Source: Streptomyces sp. NA02950 (GTDB lineage: Bacteria; Actinomycetota; Actinomycetes; Streptomycetales; Streptomycetaceae). From it: a stretch of 64,000 nucleotides of DNA. The stretch lies in the NCBI RefSeq assembly GCF_013364155.1, contig NZ_CP054916.1, positions 7,780,001 through 7,844,000 of the forward strand, read 5' to 3'. The notes under the pieces are model-generated. The model was given only the letters and a program-made list of their open reading frames with translations. It was not told the origin of the DNA and made no database searches. The translations under genes and the position numbers were made by a program. Positions 25,794 through 35,927 of this stretch are shown in pieces; position 1 is the first letter of the stretch; each line of letters starts with the position of its first letter.

Positions 25794-27017
25794 CTACCGG
25801 CGGCGGGCTGTCCCCGCCCCGCCGGACCGACCCGCGATCGCGGTGCGGTACCCCTCCTCCAGGCGCTCCAGCCCGACGGCCGGGCTGAAGTCCCGTTCGT
25901 AACGGCGCCGGGCCGCCTGGCCCATCTCCCGGTTGCGGGCCTGGTCGGCCGTGATCCGGCGCAGGCAGGACGCGAGCGAGGCGGGCTCGCCCGGCCGGTG
26001 CAGCAGTCCAGTCACTCCGTCCTCGACAAGTTCGACGAAGGCGCCGTGACCGGCGGCGACGGCCGGGACCCCCGCCGCCATCGCCTCCACGACCACCAGG
26101 CCGAACGCCTCCAGCCACGTGGAGGGAGCCACCACGGCGACCGACCGCGCGAGGGCCTTCCGGCACTCCGCCGGGTCGTACAGGCCGACGTACCGCACGT
26201 CGTCCCGGCCCGCCGCCCAGGCGGCCACCTCTCGCTCCAGTGGCCCCGCGCCGGCGACCACGAGCGGCACGCCCACACCGCCGTCGGCGGCGATCCCGTC
26301 CCACGCGGCCATGAGCAGCCGCACGCCCTTGGCCTCCGCGAGCCGGCCGAGATAGAGCAGATGCTCACCGACGCCCTCTCGGCACGTGCCCGGCTCCGGG
26401 ACGAAGTTGTGCTTCACCGCCAGTCGCTCGGCCGGCATGCCGGCCCGCACCAGGACATCGCGCTGCGCCGCGGAGATGCAGAAGAACCGCTCCACGCCGG
26501 ACCACCACCGCCGCCGGTTGACCGACAGGCTGACCGCCAGCGGCACCGTCGCCAGCCGGGAGCTCCGGTAGCAGCCGTGCCGGACGGCGGGCAGCGGCGC
26601 GGACCCGACGCACTCGGTGCACGGCCGGCCGTTCCGCTGAAGTGTGCCGGGCGGGCAGACCTGGGTGTAGTTGTGCAGGGTGGCGACGGCGGGCACACCG
26701 GCGTCGGCGCAGGCGGCCAGCACCGCGGGCGACAGGAGCGGGAAGACGTTGTGGATGTGCACCACGTCCGGCCGATGGTCGCGAAGCCGGGCGGCGAGCT
26801 CCGCGCGGACCGCCGGGTTCCACGGCACCAGCAGCGGTACCGCGGCCTTGCCCAGCAGGGACCGGGCGGCGATGTCGTCACTGCGCCGCTCGAACACCTC
26901 GACCCGGTGGCCTGCCCCGCGCAGCAGTGCCACCTCCTGGTCGACGACCTTGTTCTCCCCGCTCGGCTGCGCCGAGGCGTAGCGGTTGTGCACTACGAGG
27001 ACGTGAACGCCGTGCAT
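25794..27017 (-). CDS. Family 4 glycosyltransferase
   Basis: GT-B retaining glycosyltransferase of 407 residues. The N-terminal domain reads VLVVHNRYASAQPSGENKVV then HIHNVFPLLSP; the C-terminal domain has HLLYLGRLAEAKGVRLL and the nucleotide-sugar motif STWLEAFGLVVVEAMAAG (E-x7-E). Cysteines in VCPPGTLQRNGRPCTEC are shared by a subgroup of polysaccharide GT4 enzymes. Start ATG 27017 follows GGAGGTGACC and lies 2 nt after the polymerase stop. A longer open frame to 27938 is antisense noise. Confidence 0.87.
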   Translation of the reverse strand: MHGVHVLVVHNRYASAQPSGENKVVDQEVALLRGAGHRVEVFERRSDDIAARSLLGKAAVPLLVPWNPAVRAELAARLRDHRPDVVHIHNVFPLLSPAVLAACADAGVPAVATLHNYTQVCPPGTLQRNGRPCTECVGSAPLPAVRHGCYRSSRLATVPLAVSLSVNRRRWWSGVERFFCISAAQRDVLVRAGMPAERLAVKHNFVPEPGTCREGVGEHLLYLGRLAEAKGVRLLMAAWDGIAADGGVGVPLVVAGAGPLEREVAAWAAGRDDVRYVGLYDPAECRKALARSVAVVAPSTWLEAFGLVVVEAMAAGVPAVAAGHGAFVELVEDGVTGLLHRPGEPASLASCLRRITADQARNREMGQAARRRYERDFSPAVGLERLEEGYRTAIAGRSGGAGTARRR

Positions 27018-27019
27018 GG

Positions 27020-28270
27020 TCAGGTCACCTCCGATCTCCGGGCCCATCGCGGGATGTGTTGTCGAGGGACGTCGGGCACCGAGAGGGGAGTGGCCGCGGC
27101 AGGTGCCGCCAACAGTGAGGCGGCCACGGCGAGATGCAGCAGATACGGCGAGGCGTCGCCAAGACCGGCCTCGGTGTACGACGCGATCGCGCAGTAGCTG
27201 ATCAGGAAGATCGCGCAGGCCCTCGACAGCGATGGTGGCCGCAGCAACGCGACGCCGCCCAGCACGATGATGATCGCCGCCACCAAGGCGACGCCGGTCA
27301 TACCCTGCTCGTGGTAAACGGCCAGCCAGCTGTTGTCGATCGGCAGCCCGCCGAACGACTTGTCGCCCAGGCCCATGCCGAACAACTCCTCCGAGGTGGT
27401 CCGGGGGGCTGCGAGGAGGGCGTCCCAGACCTTGGCCCGACCGGTGAGACTGGAGAAGTTCTCCTTGCTCTGTCCGCGCAGGAACCACGCCTGTAGCGCG
27501 GAGGCGAACGCCACCGCGGCCACCATGGCGCACAGCACCGCCCAGGCGAAGAACCGGCGGGCGGCGGCGCTGGTCAGGACGAGCGAGCCGATCGCCACCA
27601 CCAGCCCGATGAGCAGGCCGAGCGTGGCCGTCCGGGTATGGGTCAACGCGAGCAGGACGAGTGACGGCACGATGACCACCGCCGCGCTGCCCTTGGTGGT
27701 CCGGCGGCCCAGTACGAGCAGCACGGTGAGCCCGATGATCACCGCGGCGTACTGTCCGATCTGCGGCGGAGTGAGCGGCCACAACGCGCCGACCAGCCGC
27801 CCGCCGTAGAGCTCGGGCATGGCGGCGCCCGGCGAGATGAGCAGGCCGGCGGCCACCGACCCGAGCACCGCGAAGTACATCCGGATGTGGCGCCGGACGA
27901 ACGTCAGGCCGCCGTCCCACCAGCGGCTGAGCAGCCACAGCGTGCCGACGAAGAGAGCCAGCCGGGCGCAGCGGAACAGCGCGCCGAACCCGGACTCCAG
28001 GTTCGCGCTGGAGATCACGCTCGACACCAGCAGCAGGGTGAGCAGGAACACGAAGGCGCTGGCTCGGATGCGCAGCCGGAGATTGACCGCGAGCGCCAGC
28101 GCGAACGCGGCGACCAGGGCGCCCATGGTGACCATCTGGATGAGGGAGCGGGGCAGCGGGATGATGGTCTTCGCCCCCGCGGAGCCGAGCGTGTTGAGGA
28201 CCAGCAGCCCCCAGACTGTCCCGACGACCTTCGACGTGTGGTCCGTGTGGTCCGTGTGGTCTGGGCTCAT
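27020..28270 (-). CDS. O-antigen polymerase/ligase-like membrane protein
   Basis: Polytopic membrane protein of about 416 residues with 10 or more hydrophobic segments and a large loop (residues about 270-330) holding GRAKVWDALLAAP and LPIDNSWLAVYHEQGMTG, a pattern typical of Wzy_C/O-antigen ligase proteins. It probably polymerises repeat units on the outer face of the membrane. ATG 28270 is one base after the upstream stop; an in-frame GTG at 28279 is an alternative. The N-terminus encodes three Asp-His-Thr triplets, from a 9-nt tandem repeat near 28230-28258. Confidence 0.82.
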   Translation of the reverse strand: MSPDHTDHTDHTSKVVGTVWGLLVLNTLGSAGAKTIIPLPRSLIQMVTMGALVAAFALALAVNLRLRIRASAFVFLLTLLLVSSVISSANLESGFGALFRCARLALFVGTLWLLSRWWDGGLTFVRRHIRMYFAVLGSVAAGLLISPGAAMPELYGGRLVGALWPLTPPQIGQYAAVIIGLTVLLVLGRRTTKGSAAVVIVPSLVLLALTHTRTATLGLLIGLVVAIGSLVLTSAAARRFFAWAVLCAMVAAVAFASALQAWFLRGQSKENFSSLTGRAKVWDALLAAPRTTSEELFGMGLGDKSFGGLPIDNSWLAVYHEQGMTGVALVAAIIIVLGGVALLRPPSLSRACAIFLISYCAIASYTEAGLGDASPYLLHLAVAASLLAAPAAATPLSVPDVPRQHIPRWARRSEVT

Positions 28271-28271
28271 C

Positions 28272-29792
28272 TCAACCACCGTCCCGTGCGCGGAAGGTGC
28301 TGCCCGCGTCCTGCTGGTACGGCGTACCCTGCCACTGCCCGGAGTCGAGTATCCGGCTCGGGTCGTGGGCGACGAATTTCCATGGTCCGAGGTAGACGTT
28401 GTCGTGCCAGCGGTTGTGCTGCTTGCGGGTGATCGCCTCGGCCACCCGCTCGCCCTGGTACGGCGACCAGTCCGGATAGGTGCCGTAGTTGGCCAGCACC
28501 GCCATTCGGTCGCACTTCACCGTGCAGTCGACGACGGACTTGTCCAGCACGAAGCGGTTGCCGTGGATGTCCACCCGCTGCGTCTTCCACCGGCAGGCGG
28601 CGTAGAGCGGTGCGGTGGCGATGGCCGGCTGTGCGCAGCGGTCGGTGTTCTTCACCAGCAACGTGCAGTCACCGGACGAGGTGTTGGCCGGGCTGTTGCA
28701 GAACCGGTCGGCGTTTTCCCACAGGATGATTCCGGACCAGTTGTTCTCCAGCACGTTCCGGTAGATCTCGATCTTGTCCGTGCGGGCTCGGATCCGTGGT
28801 TCGCCGCCGGACTCGGACAGGTAGATGGTCGCGAGCGGGAAGGGGTCGCCGCGGTCGGCGTACCTGCGGCCCTCGACCCAGTTGTTCCGCCGGATCGTGT
28901 TCTTCCGGATGACCGCGTTGTAGCTGGTCTCATAGATCAGCGCGGCGCCGTCGTTGGCCTCGAGCACGTTGTCCTCGATGCGGAAGTCGTTGTTGTTGGT
29001 GTCCGCCCATAACCCGGCTCCGCGGTTGTCGTGCACCCAGTTGCCGCGTACGTCGGCGCCGTTGACGGCCCAGAACTTGACGCCTCCGGTGCAGCCGCAG
29101 CCCTTCCGCCGCCGCTCCCAGTCGCCGGTGTTGTTGCCCACGATCTCGTTGCCCTCGACCACCAGGCCGCTGATACGGCCGTCGGCCTTGTACGCGTTCA
29201 TGCCGTACTGACCGTTGCCGCGCAGGCAGCTGGCGCGGACCCGCTGGCGGGCACCGGCCATCAGCCCGGCGCCGGAGTTGTGCTGGATCGTCGCGTGCTC
29301 GATCACCCACCCGTCGGCCGAGTCATGGTTGACCACGCCCTCGTTCTGCGGCGCGACGAAACCCTGCACGGTCAGATAGCGGATGGTGACGTCGCGGGCG
29401 GTGCCGCCGAACGCGTACTGGTTGGTCTTCCGGCCGTCGAGCACCGCGCCTGGCGCGCCGAGGTAGCTGTTCCCCTCCTTGGGGATGACCTGGGCGTAGC
29501 GGTCCGGCTCGAGCCGGTGCTTGCCCGGTCGAAGCCAGAACGTGGTGTTCGCAGGGCTGCTCTTGGTCTTCGCAGCCAGGTCACCGGCGACCGCGGGGTC
29601 GACCGTCACCGCGCCCGCCGGTGCCTTCGCCGGACCGGCCGCGGGCTTGGCGCACACCCGGGCCACGGACGTGGATGGCGCGGCGGTCGGTTTTGGCCGC
29701 GCGCCCGGTGTGCTCTCACAGCCGGCCGCCGCCAGCAGGGCCAGCGCCAGCGGTGCCGCCGCCAACGCCCAGTGCCGCCTCTTGGTCCCCAC
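28272..29792 (-). CDS. Right-handed parallel beta-helix lipoprotein
   Basis: Exported protein of 506 residues. GTG start, then a lipoprotein signal with lipobox LLAAAGC (Cys near residue 25). After a Pro/Ala-rich linker come the repeated beta-helix rungs (IRYLTVQGF, IEHATIQHNSGAGL, ISGLVVEGNEIVGNNTGDW, VRGNWVHDNRGAGLW and IRKNTIRRNN), the fold of pectate lyases and alginate C5-epimerases. It may epimerise, cleave or bind the polymer outside the cell. No catalytic residues can be fixed. It lies 8 nt after the heparinase gene. Confidence 0.83.
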   Translation of the reverse strand: MGTKRRHWALAAAPLALALLAAAGCESTPGARPKPTAAPSTSVARVCAKPAAGPAKAPAGAVTVDPAVAGDLAAKTKSSPANTTFWLRPGKHRLEPDRYAQVIPKEGNSYLGAPGAVLDGRKTNQYAFGGTARDVTIRYLTVQGFVAPQNEGVVNHDSADGWVIEHATIQHNSGAGLMAGARQRVRASCLRGNGQYGMNAYKADGRISGLVVEGNEIVGNNTGDWERRRKGCGCTGGVKFWAVNGADVRGNWVHDNRGAGLWADTNNNDFRIEDNVLEANDGAALIYETSYNAVIRKNTIRRNNWVEGRRYADRGDPFPLATIYLSESGGEPRIRARTDKIEIYRNVLENNWSGIILWENADRFCNSPANTSSGDCTLLVKNTDRCAQPAIATAPLYAACRWKTQRVDIHGNRFVLDKSVVDCTVKCDRMAVLANYGTYPDWSPYQGERVAEAITRKQHNRWHDNVYLGPWKFVAHDPSRILDSGQWQGTPYQQDAGSTFRARDGG

Positions 29793-29800
29793 GCGCCCCC

Positions 29801-31786
29801 CTAGCCGCGGAACCTGAGTACGGTGGTGAACTCCCCCAACAGCGCAGTGCCGTCGGTGAAGCCGGTGCCGACCAGCGCGGTGGTGGGTTCCTTGCGTCCG
29901 AAGCCGGCGGAGTACCAGCCCAGCGGTGGGTCACTCTCGCCGCGATGCGCCCGCCAGCACAGCTGCCCGGGCAGGTCGAGCGCCGCGGAGCGGTCCTCGC
30001 CGTCCCGGGTCCAGGTGAGCACTGCCCGGTTCCCCACCAGGTCCGCGGCGATCGCCGGGCCGAGGTGGAACGCCAGGCGCACGGCCCGGCGCGGGCCGCG
30101 CACCTCGTCCACCACCCTCAGCTCGTGGCTCGCGGCCGTCAGCTCCACCCGGCGGCGGTGCGCGGAGGGCTGGTAACCGTCGTGCTCGGCGCACCAGCGT
30201 GCTGTCCCCCCGTCGGAGGCGTCGGATGTGTCCGCGGCCAGGACGCGGCTGCGGGCATGCCGGGTCCACAGGAACGGGCCGCCGGAGACGGACTGGTCAC
30301 CGCCGTCCAGTTGCAGGGTGTTGTGGCCGAGGGTCGACCGGAAGTACTGCCGCCACTCGGGCTGCCCGTGGTAGCAGAACGTCCCCGGGTCGGCCAGCAC
30401 GTCGACCCCGTCGTGCCGGACCTCCACGGACAGCGCGTCCGCGTGAGCATGCGCGGCGATGGACAGGAATCCGTGCGGACCACCGTCGCAGCGGCACCAG
30501 ATCTCTTCCGGACCACGCAGGATGGTGAGCCCTGCGTCGGCGAAGTGCGTCGGTCGGCTTGCCGGGCGGGTCACGTCCGGTGCGGTTCCCTTTTCCGCGT
30601 ACGGCCGGATGAGCGCGGCCAGCAGCGGGGTGCGCACATCGGTCCCGGTCACCGCCGGCCACCAGGCGAGCCGGCCGAACACGGCGTCCCCGGTGGCCAG
30701 CAGCGAGGCCCAGCGGTCGGTGCCCGCGCCGTCCACGACCAGACCGTGCCCGTCGTCCGCGTCCCCCTGACGCGGCGGCCGCAACCGGCTGTCCACGATG
30801 GCCGCGAGCGCGTCGGTCATCCGCAGCAGCACCAGCCGGACCGACGCGGGGACCGGCACGCCGGCGGTATCCGCCTCGGCCACCGCGGCCAGGCCGAGCT
30901 CCAGCACCAGTCCGTGGTACTCGGTGGCCAGCTCGCGGTTGAGCCCGGAGTCGAAGGTGTTGCCGCGCAGATGCCGCTCCAGCGACCGCAGCGCGTCGGC
31001 TCGCAGACGCGCCGAGGAGGGGAACCACCCGAACGCGCAGGCCGCGGCCAACTGCCCGGCGGCCTCGGCGATGACGTGGTTGTTCGCCGAAGACCCCCGG
31101 CTGGGGAAGGCGGCCAGCCAGCGCTGGTGGTGCCAGATCTGGTTCAGCGCCACCGGGTTGTCCTCGAACAGCCCGGCCGCGCCCGGCCAGCCGTCGAGCA
31201 GCCGGCGGATCCACACCCAGGACAGCAGCCGGATCCCCAGCTCGATGCCGCTGGTCCAGTGCACTCCGCGCAGCGGCGCGTTGGCCGCCCACCAGGACCG
31301 CAGGTGCTCAGCCGCTCGCTCGGCGTACCGCTCGTCCCCGGTGATCGCGTAGGCGGCGGCGAGCACGGTGAGGTACTGATGCCGGGACAGCTCCCAGATC
31401 TGCTTGATGTCCCCGACCGCGTCCTCGTTCCGGTAGGGCACGTCGAAGGCGTAGCCCCACGGAGCCCGGCGCCCGGTCTTCGGGTCGTACCACCAGTCCG
31501 GGTCGGCCAGGTCGTCGCGGTCCACCCCGAAATACTCGGCGTGCCCGGCCATCAGCCGGTCCGCCTCGGCGATGAGCCGTTTCGCGGCGTCCGGTGGCAC
31601 CGCGGCGATCGCCCCTGCGGGCAGTACCGCGGTGAACCGGGCGCCGGTCACGCTCGGGCAGTCCGGCCGCGCCGACCGCCACCGCCGTCTGCGCACCGCG
31701 TCGCCCATCCGGCCGCCGACCTCCCGCGGTCCCATCCGGGACAGCCGCCGCAGGTACCAGCCCGGACTCCCCGAGCTCACCGTCAT
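29801..31786 (-). CDS. Heparinase II/III-family protein
   Basis: Protein of 661 residues with an all-alpha (alpha/alpha toroid) N-terminal half (for example HWTSGIELGIRLLSWVWIRRL, SSANNHVIAEAAGQL) and a beta-sandwich C-terminal Hepar_II_III domain (HAHADALSVEVRHDGVDVLADPGTFCYHG). The HxHxD-like HAHADALS is the conserved catalytic/metal region. Family members are polysaccharide lyases, but homologues inside actinobacterial biosynthetic operons lack signal peptides, as here, and may act as cytoplasmic transferases or modifiers. Start overlaps the bi-domain oxidoreductase stop by 4 nt. Confidence 0.84.
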   Translation of the reverse strand: MTVSSGSPGWYLRRLSRMGPREVGGRMGDAVRRRRWRSARPDCPSVTGARFTAVLPAGAIAAVPPDAAKRLIAEADRLMAGHAEYFGVDRDDLADPDWWYDPKTGRRAPWGYAFDVPYRNEDAVGDIKQIWELSRHQYLTVLAAAYAITGDERYAERAAEHLRSWWAANAPLRGVHWTSGIELGIRLLSWVWIRRLLDGWPGAAGLFEDNPVALNQIWHHQRWLAAFPSRGSSANNHVIAEAAGQLAAACAFGWFPSSARLRADALRSLERHLRGNTFDSGLNRELATEYHGLVLELGLAAVAEADTAGVPVPASVRLVLLRMTDALAAIVDSRLRPPRQGDADDGHGLVVDGAGTDRWASLLATGDAVFGRLAWWPAVTGTDVRTPLLAALIRPYAEKGTAPDVTRPASRPTHFADAGLTILRGPEEIWCRCDGGPHGFLSIAAHAHADALSVEVRHDGVDVLADPGTFCYHGQPEWRQYFRSTLGHNTLQLDGGDQSVSGGPFLWTRHARSRVLAADTSDASDGGTARWCAEHDGYQPSAHRRRVELTAASHELRVVDEVRGPRRAVRLAFHLGPAIAADLVGNRAVLTWTRDGEDRSAALDLPGQLCWRAHRGESDPPLGWYSAGFGRKEPTTALVGTGFTDGTALLGEFTTVLRFRG

Positions 31787-33972
31787 CGCGCCCTCGCCAA
31801 CGTCACCGGCGCGCCGCCGGCCAGGCCGGCCTGCACGGCGAGGGTGGCCGCCGTGGTGGCGACCAGCGATTCCAGCGGCACCGGCATCGGCCCGCCGGTC
31901 CGCACGGCCTTGATGAACGCGGACAGCTCGGCGGACTGGCCCTTGTCCCGGGCCTTGGGCAGCCGCGAGCTGACCCAGCGCTGAGGGCCGTACACGGCGG
32001 CGCGGACGAAGTCGTCGAGCCGCAGCACCTTGCCGTCCGCGATCAGGTCCAGCGTCTCCTTGGGGAAACCGGGCGATCCGGTGGTGACGTAAGCGATGGT
32101 GGCGGTGGACCCATCCGGGTAGCGCAGCACGACCTGTAGATCCTCATTGCCGGGCGTGGCGACCGCGTACACCGAGACCGGGTCGGCCTCGAGCAGCCAG
32201 CTCGCCGTGTCGATGAAGTGCCCGCCCTCGCCGGCGAACCGCGTGCCCTCGGTGCCCTGCCGGAGGTACCAGCTGCCGTGCTCGAGGCGGCCCGCGTTGA
32301 CCAGGTAGCGGAGGCTCGCCGGACCGGTCCGGGCGCCGAACCGCTTCCTGGCCTCCTGCAACAGCGGCGCGAACCGGCGGTTGAAGCCCACTTGGAGCCG
32401 GTCGTTGCCGGACTCCTCCACCGCCGCGAGCACGCCGGACAGCTCGTCCTGGTTCAGTGCCAACGGCTTCTCCACGAACACCGCCTTGCCGGCCCGCAGC
32501 GCCCTTTGGGTCAGTTCGGCGTGCGAGCTGTGGCGGGTGACCACGAACACCGCGTCGATGGACGGGTCGCCGAGCACGGCGTCGAGATCGGTGGTCGCCT
32601 CGGCGAAGCCGAACTTCCGCTTCGCGTTGGCCGCGGACAGCGCCGTCGTGGTGACGACCGTGGCCAGCTCGACGCCGTCGCGCCGTTCCAGGTGCGGCAG
32701 CAGCATCGACGTCGCGTAGTTTCCCGCGCCGACGAACGCCAGCCGCACCGACGCATTGGCGTACCGGGCCCGGGTGGATACTCCGCCGCCGCGTCGCACC
32801 GCGGGCACGGCCACCACCGGGGCCTCCGCTTCCACGGCGTGGTCGGGGTGCCCGGGATACCGGAACAGCACGGCCACGGCCTTCAGGTCGCCGTCCTTCA
32901 GTCGCTGGTACGTCTCGACGGCGTCAGCGAAGTCGGCTGTGTGGGAGACCAGGGGCTCCACGTCCACGCGGCCGCGGGCGAGGAGATCGAGGAAACACGC
33001 CAGGTTGCGGCGCTCGGTCCAGCGCACATAGCCGATCGGGTAATCCCGGCCCTCGAGCTCGTACTCCGGGTCGTAGCGCCCGGGGCCGTAGGAGCGGGAG
33101 AACCGGACGTCGAGCTCTTTCTCGTAGTACGCGTTCCACGGCAGATCCAGGCGGCACTTGCCGATGTCGACGACCCGGCCGCGGTCCCGGCTCAACCGGG
33201 CGGCCAGCTCGACGGGCTGGTTGCTGCCGCCGCCGGCGGCCAGGTACACCTGGTCCACGCCGTGACCGCCGGTGAGCTCGGCGACGGAGTTCTCCACGGC
33301 CGCGGAGGCGGGATCGCCGCAGGCCGCCGCGCCCAGGCGCTCGGCGAGCTCGCAGCGCACCGGGTCGGGATCGACCCCGATGACGCGGACCCCCGAGGCG
33401 GCAAGGAGCTGCACCACCAACTGCCCGATCAGCCCGAGGCCGATGACCAGCGCCACGTCGCCGAGTTGCGGCTCGCCGCGGCGGACGCCCTGCATCGCGA
33501 TCGACCCGACGGTGCCGAAGGCCGCGTGGCGCGGCGCGAGGCCGTCCGGCACCGGGGTGTAGAGGTTCTTCGGCACCCAGTTCAGCTCGGCGTGCAGCGC
33601 GTGCTCGTTGCCGGCGCAGGCCACCAGGTCGCCGGCCTTCACATCGTCGATCCCGGTGCCGACCTGCTCGACCACCCCGCACAGCGAGTAACCCAGCGGC
33701 GTGTACGAGTCCAGCTTGCCCATCACCTTGCGGTAGGTGGCGGGCAGCCCGTTGGTGGCCACGCTCTGCACGACCTTGGCCACCTGGTCCGGCCGGGAAC
33801 GGGCCTTGCCCAGCATCGACATGCCGGCCTCGGACACCTTCATGAGCTCGGTCCCGGTGGATATCAGCGAGTAGGCGGTGCGGACCAGCACACCGCCCGG
33901 CTTGCACCCCGGTACCGGCACCTCGAGCACCGCCAGCTCGCCGTTCTTGTAGTTCTGAACAACCTGTTTCAC
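31783..33972 (-). CDS. Bi-domain oxidoreductase (MDR alcohol dehydrogenase fused to Gfo/Idh/MocA)
   Basis: Fusion of 729 residues. Residues about 1-360 are a medium-chain dehydrogenase (ALVIGLGLIGQLVVQLLAAS as Rossmann site). Residues about 395-729 are a Gfo/Idh/MocA oxidoreductase (LAFVGAGNYATSMLLPHLE, then FVEKPLALNQDEL with the EKP motif, and HFIDTASWLLEADP). Such fusions are known from surface-polysaccharide clusters and oxidise or reduce sugar intermediates. GTG 33972 is preferred because GAGGA precedes it and MKQVVQNYKNGELAVLEVP is the family N-terminus. It sits between the asparagine synthase and heparinase genes, a recurrent gene order. Confidence 0.87.
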   Translation of the reverse strand: MKQVVQNYKNGELAVLEVPVPGCKPGGVLVRTAYSLISTGTELMKVSEAGMSMLGKARSRPDQVAKVVQSVATNGLPATYRKVMGKLDSYTPLGYSLCGVVEQVGTGIDDVKAGDLVACAGNEHALHAELNWVPKNLYTPVPDGLAPRHAAFGTVGSIAMQGVRRGEPQLGDVALVIGLGLIGQLVVQLLAASGVRVIGVDPDPVRCELAERLGAAACGDPASAAVENSVAELTGGHGVDQVYLAAGGGSNQPVELAARLSRDRGRVVDIGKCRLDLPWNAYYEKELDVRFSRSYGPGRYDPEYELEGRDYPIGYVRWTERRNLACFLDLLARGRVDVEPLVSHTADFADAVETYQRLKDGDLKAVAVLFRYPGHPDHAVEAEAPVVAVPAVRRGGGVSTRARYANASVRLAFVGAGNYATSMLLPHLERRDGVELATVVTTTALSAANAKRKFGFAEATTDLDAVLGDPSIDAVFVVTRHSSHAELTQRALRAGKAVFVEKPLALNQDELSGVLAAVEESGNDRLQVGFNRRFAPLLQEARKRFGARTGPASLRYLVNAGRLEHGSWYLRQGTEGTRFAGEGGHFIDTASWLLEADPVSVYAVATPGNEDLQVVLRYPDGSTATIAYVTTGSPGFPKETLDLIADGKVLRLDDFVRAAVYGPQRWVSSRLPKARDKGQSAELSAFIKAVRTGGPMPVPLESLVATTAATLAVQAGLAGGAPVTLARAR

Positions 33973-33989
33973 CCGAAGTCCTCTTGTCT

Positions 33990-35924
33990 CTACGCCGTCA
34001 AGGGGGAGTTCTGGCCGGACCCGGAGGTCGCGCCGCGATACCAGTACTCGAGGGTCAGCACATGCCACAGATGCTTGGAGAAGTCCCGCTGCCCCGCGGC
34101 GTCCTCGGCGACGAGCCGCGCCAGCGCGTCGCGGCGCAGGAAGCCGGAGCGGACGAGCATGCCGTCGTTCACCACCTCGCGCACCAGCGGTGCCAGATCC
34201 CGGCTCATCCAGGCGCGCAGCGGGGCGCTGAACAGGCCCTTGGGCCGGTACACGATCTCCCGGGGCAGGATCGAGCCGGCCGCCTCCTTGAGGACGGCCT
34301 TGCCCTGCCGTCCGACGATCTTGCGATTGCCCGGCACGGCGAACGCCGCCTTCACCACCTCGACGTCCACATACGGCACCCGCACCTCGGTCGACGCGGC
34401 CATGCTCGACCGGTCCGTGTACGTGAGGTTCAGGCCCGGCAGGAACATCCGGGCGTCGCCCAGGCACATGCGGTTGACGAAGTCGTCGAGGTCATTGTCC
34501 TGGTAGATGTCCGCATGCTCCCTCAGCACGTCCTCGACCGTCCCGGCCAGGTCCGGATCGACCAGGGCGAGCAGCTCGTCCTGGTCGTACATGGTGTAAC
34601 TGCGCCGGAACGCGGTCTCCTCCGGCAGATCGGCGAAGGAGAGGAACCGCTTCGCGAAGCGCACCGACCGGTACCCCCGGCGGGCCGTGGCGACCGGCAG
34701 CCGGTCCACGGTCGCGGACAGGCCGCGCCGCAGGGGCCGCGGGATGCGCTGGTAGCGCAGCGCGAGCAGGTTGGCCAGGTGCTTGCGGTAACCGGCGAAC
34801 AGCTCATCGGCACCCATCCCCGAGAGCATCACCTTGACCCCGGCCTCCCGGGCGGCCGAGCAGATCAGGAACGTGTTGATCGCGGCGGGGTCGCCGATCG
34901 GCTCGTCCAGGTGGTACGTCATCCGCGGCAGCAGGTCGAGCACATTCGGGGCGATCTCGATCTCGTGCAGGTCGACGCCGAACCGCTCGGCCACCTGCCG
35001 GGCGTAGCGCAGGTCGTCCGGCATCGCCTCGAACCTGGCGTCCTCGGCGCGGAACCCGATCGTGTAAGCGGAGATCCCAGGCTGGTGGCGGGCCGCCAGC
35101 GCGGTCAGATAGCTGGAGTCGAGACCGCCGGAGAGGAAGGTCGCCACGGGTACGTCGGAGAGCATATGCCGCCGGGTCGACTCCTCGACGATGGCGGCCA
35201 GGTCCGGCTGTTCACCGCTCCGGGCCCGCTCCCGGGCCTCGGCGGCGACGTCCTTCAGGTTCCAGTACCGGCCGCGCTCCACCCGGCCGTCGGCCCGGCA
35301 CCTGAGCCAGCTCCCCGGCGGCAGCTTCTCCGCCTCGCGGAACGCGCAGCGCGAGTCCGGCACCCAGTAGTACAACAGCGAGGCCACCAGCGCCGTATGG
35401 TCCACTTCCAGCGACCCGCCGGTCACGGCGGCGAGCGCCTTGAGTTCGGAGGCGAACACCAGACCCTCGCCGCGCCGGAGCAGGAACAGCGGCTTGATGC
35501 CCAGCTGGTCGCGGGCGAGCACCAGGTCACCGGTTCGCTCGTCGAAGATCGCGAACGCGAACATGCCGCGCAGCCGGGGCAGGCAGTCCGTCCCCCAGCG
35601 CCGCCAGGCCTCGAGGACCACCTCGGTGTCGGAGGTACCGCGGAAGCGCACCCCCGCGGCCGTCAGCTCGGCACGCAGTTCGGGCGCGTTGTACAGCTCG
35701 CCGTTGTACGTCAGGGCGAGGCCGCCCGAGACCATCGGCTGGGCGCCGGTCCCGGACAGGTCGATGATGGCCAACCGACGGTGCCCGAGGTGCACTTCGC
35801 CGCCACCGGCGGAGTGGCTGTACCGGCCCGCCGCGTCCGGACCGCGGTGGGCGAGGGTATCGGTGAGCCGGTCGGTCACGACCTTCCCGTCCGGCCATCG
35901 GTACGTGCCTGCGATGCCACACAT
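33990..35924 (-). CDS. asnB: Asparagine synthase (glutamine-hydrolysing)-like amidotransferase
   Basis: Class II amidotransferase of 644 residues. The N-terminal glutaminase domain begins MCGIAGTYRW with Cys2 as nucleophile and has LAHRGPDAAG and YNGELYNAPELR. The synthetase domain has the PP-loop FLSGGLDSSYLTAL and LSGMGADELFAGYRKHLANL. In polysaccharide operons such proteins amidate uronic acid carboxyls or related groups, which would fit the upstream nucleotide-sugar 6-dehydrogenase. It is 17 nt before the bi-domain oxidoreductase and 3 nt after the Wzz-like gene. Confidence 0.9.
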   Translation of the reverse strand: MCGIAGTYRWPDGKVVTDRLTDTLAHRGPDAAGRYSHSAGGGEVHLGHRRLAIIDLSGTGAQPMVSGGLALTYNGELYNAPELRAELTAAGVRFRGTSDTEVVLEAWRRWGTDCLPRLRGMFAFAIFDERTGDLVLARDQLGIKPLFLLRRGEGLVFASELKALAAVTGGSLEVDHTALVASLLYYWVPDSRCAFREAEKLPPGSWLRCRADGRVERGRYWNLKDVAAEARERARSGEQPDLAAIVEESTRRHMLSDVPVATFLSGGLDSSYLTALAARHQPGISAYTIGFRAEDARFEAMPDDLRYARQVAERFGVDLHEIEIAPNVLDLLPRMTYHLDEPIGDPAAINTFLICSAAREAGVKVMLSGMGADELFAGYRKHLANLLALRYQRIPRPLRRGLSATVDRLPVATARRGYRSVRFAKRFLSFADLPEETAFRRSYTMYDQDELLALVDPDLAGTVEDVLREHADIYQDNDLDDFVNRMCLGDARMFLPGLNLTYTDRSSMAASTEVRVPYVDVEVVKAAFAVPGNRKIVGRQGKAVLKEAAGSILPREIVYRPKGLFSAPLRAWMSRDLAPLVREVVNDGMLVRSGFLRRDALARLVAEDAAGQRDFSKHLWHVLTLEYWYRGATSGSGQNSPLTA

Positions 35925-35927
35925 GTC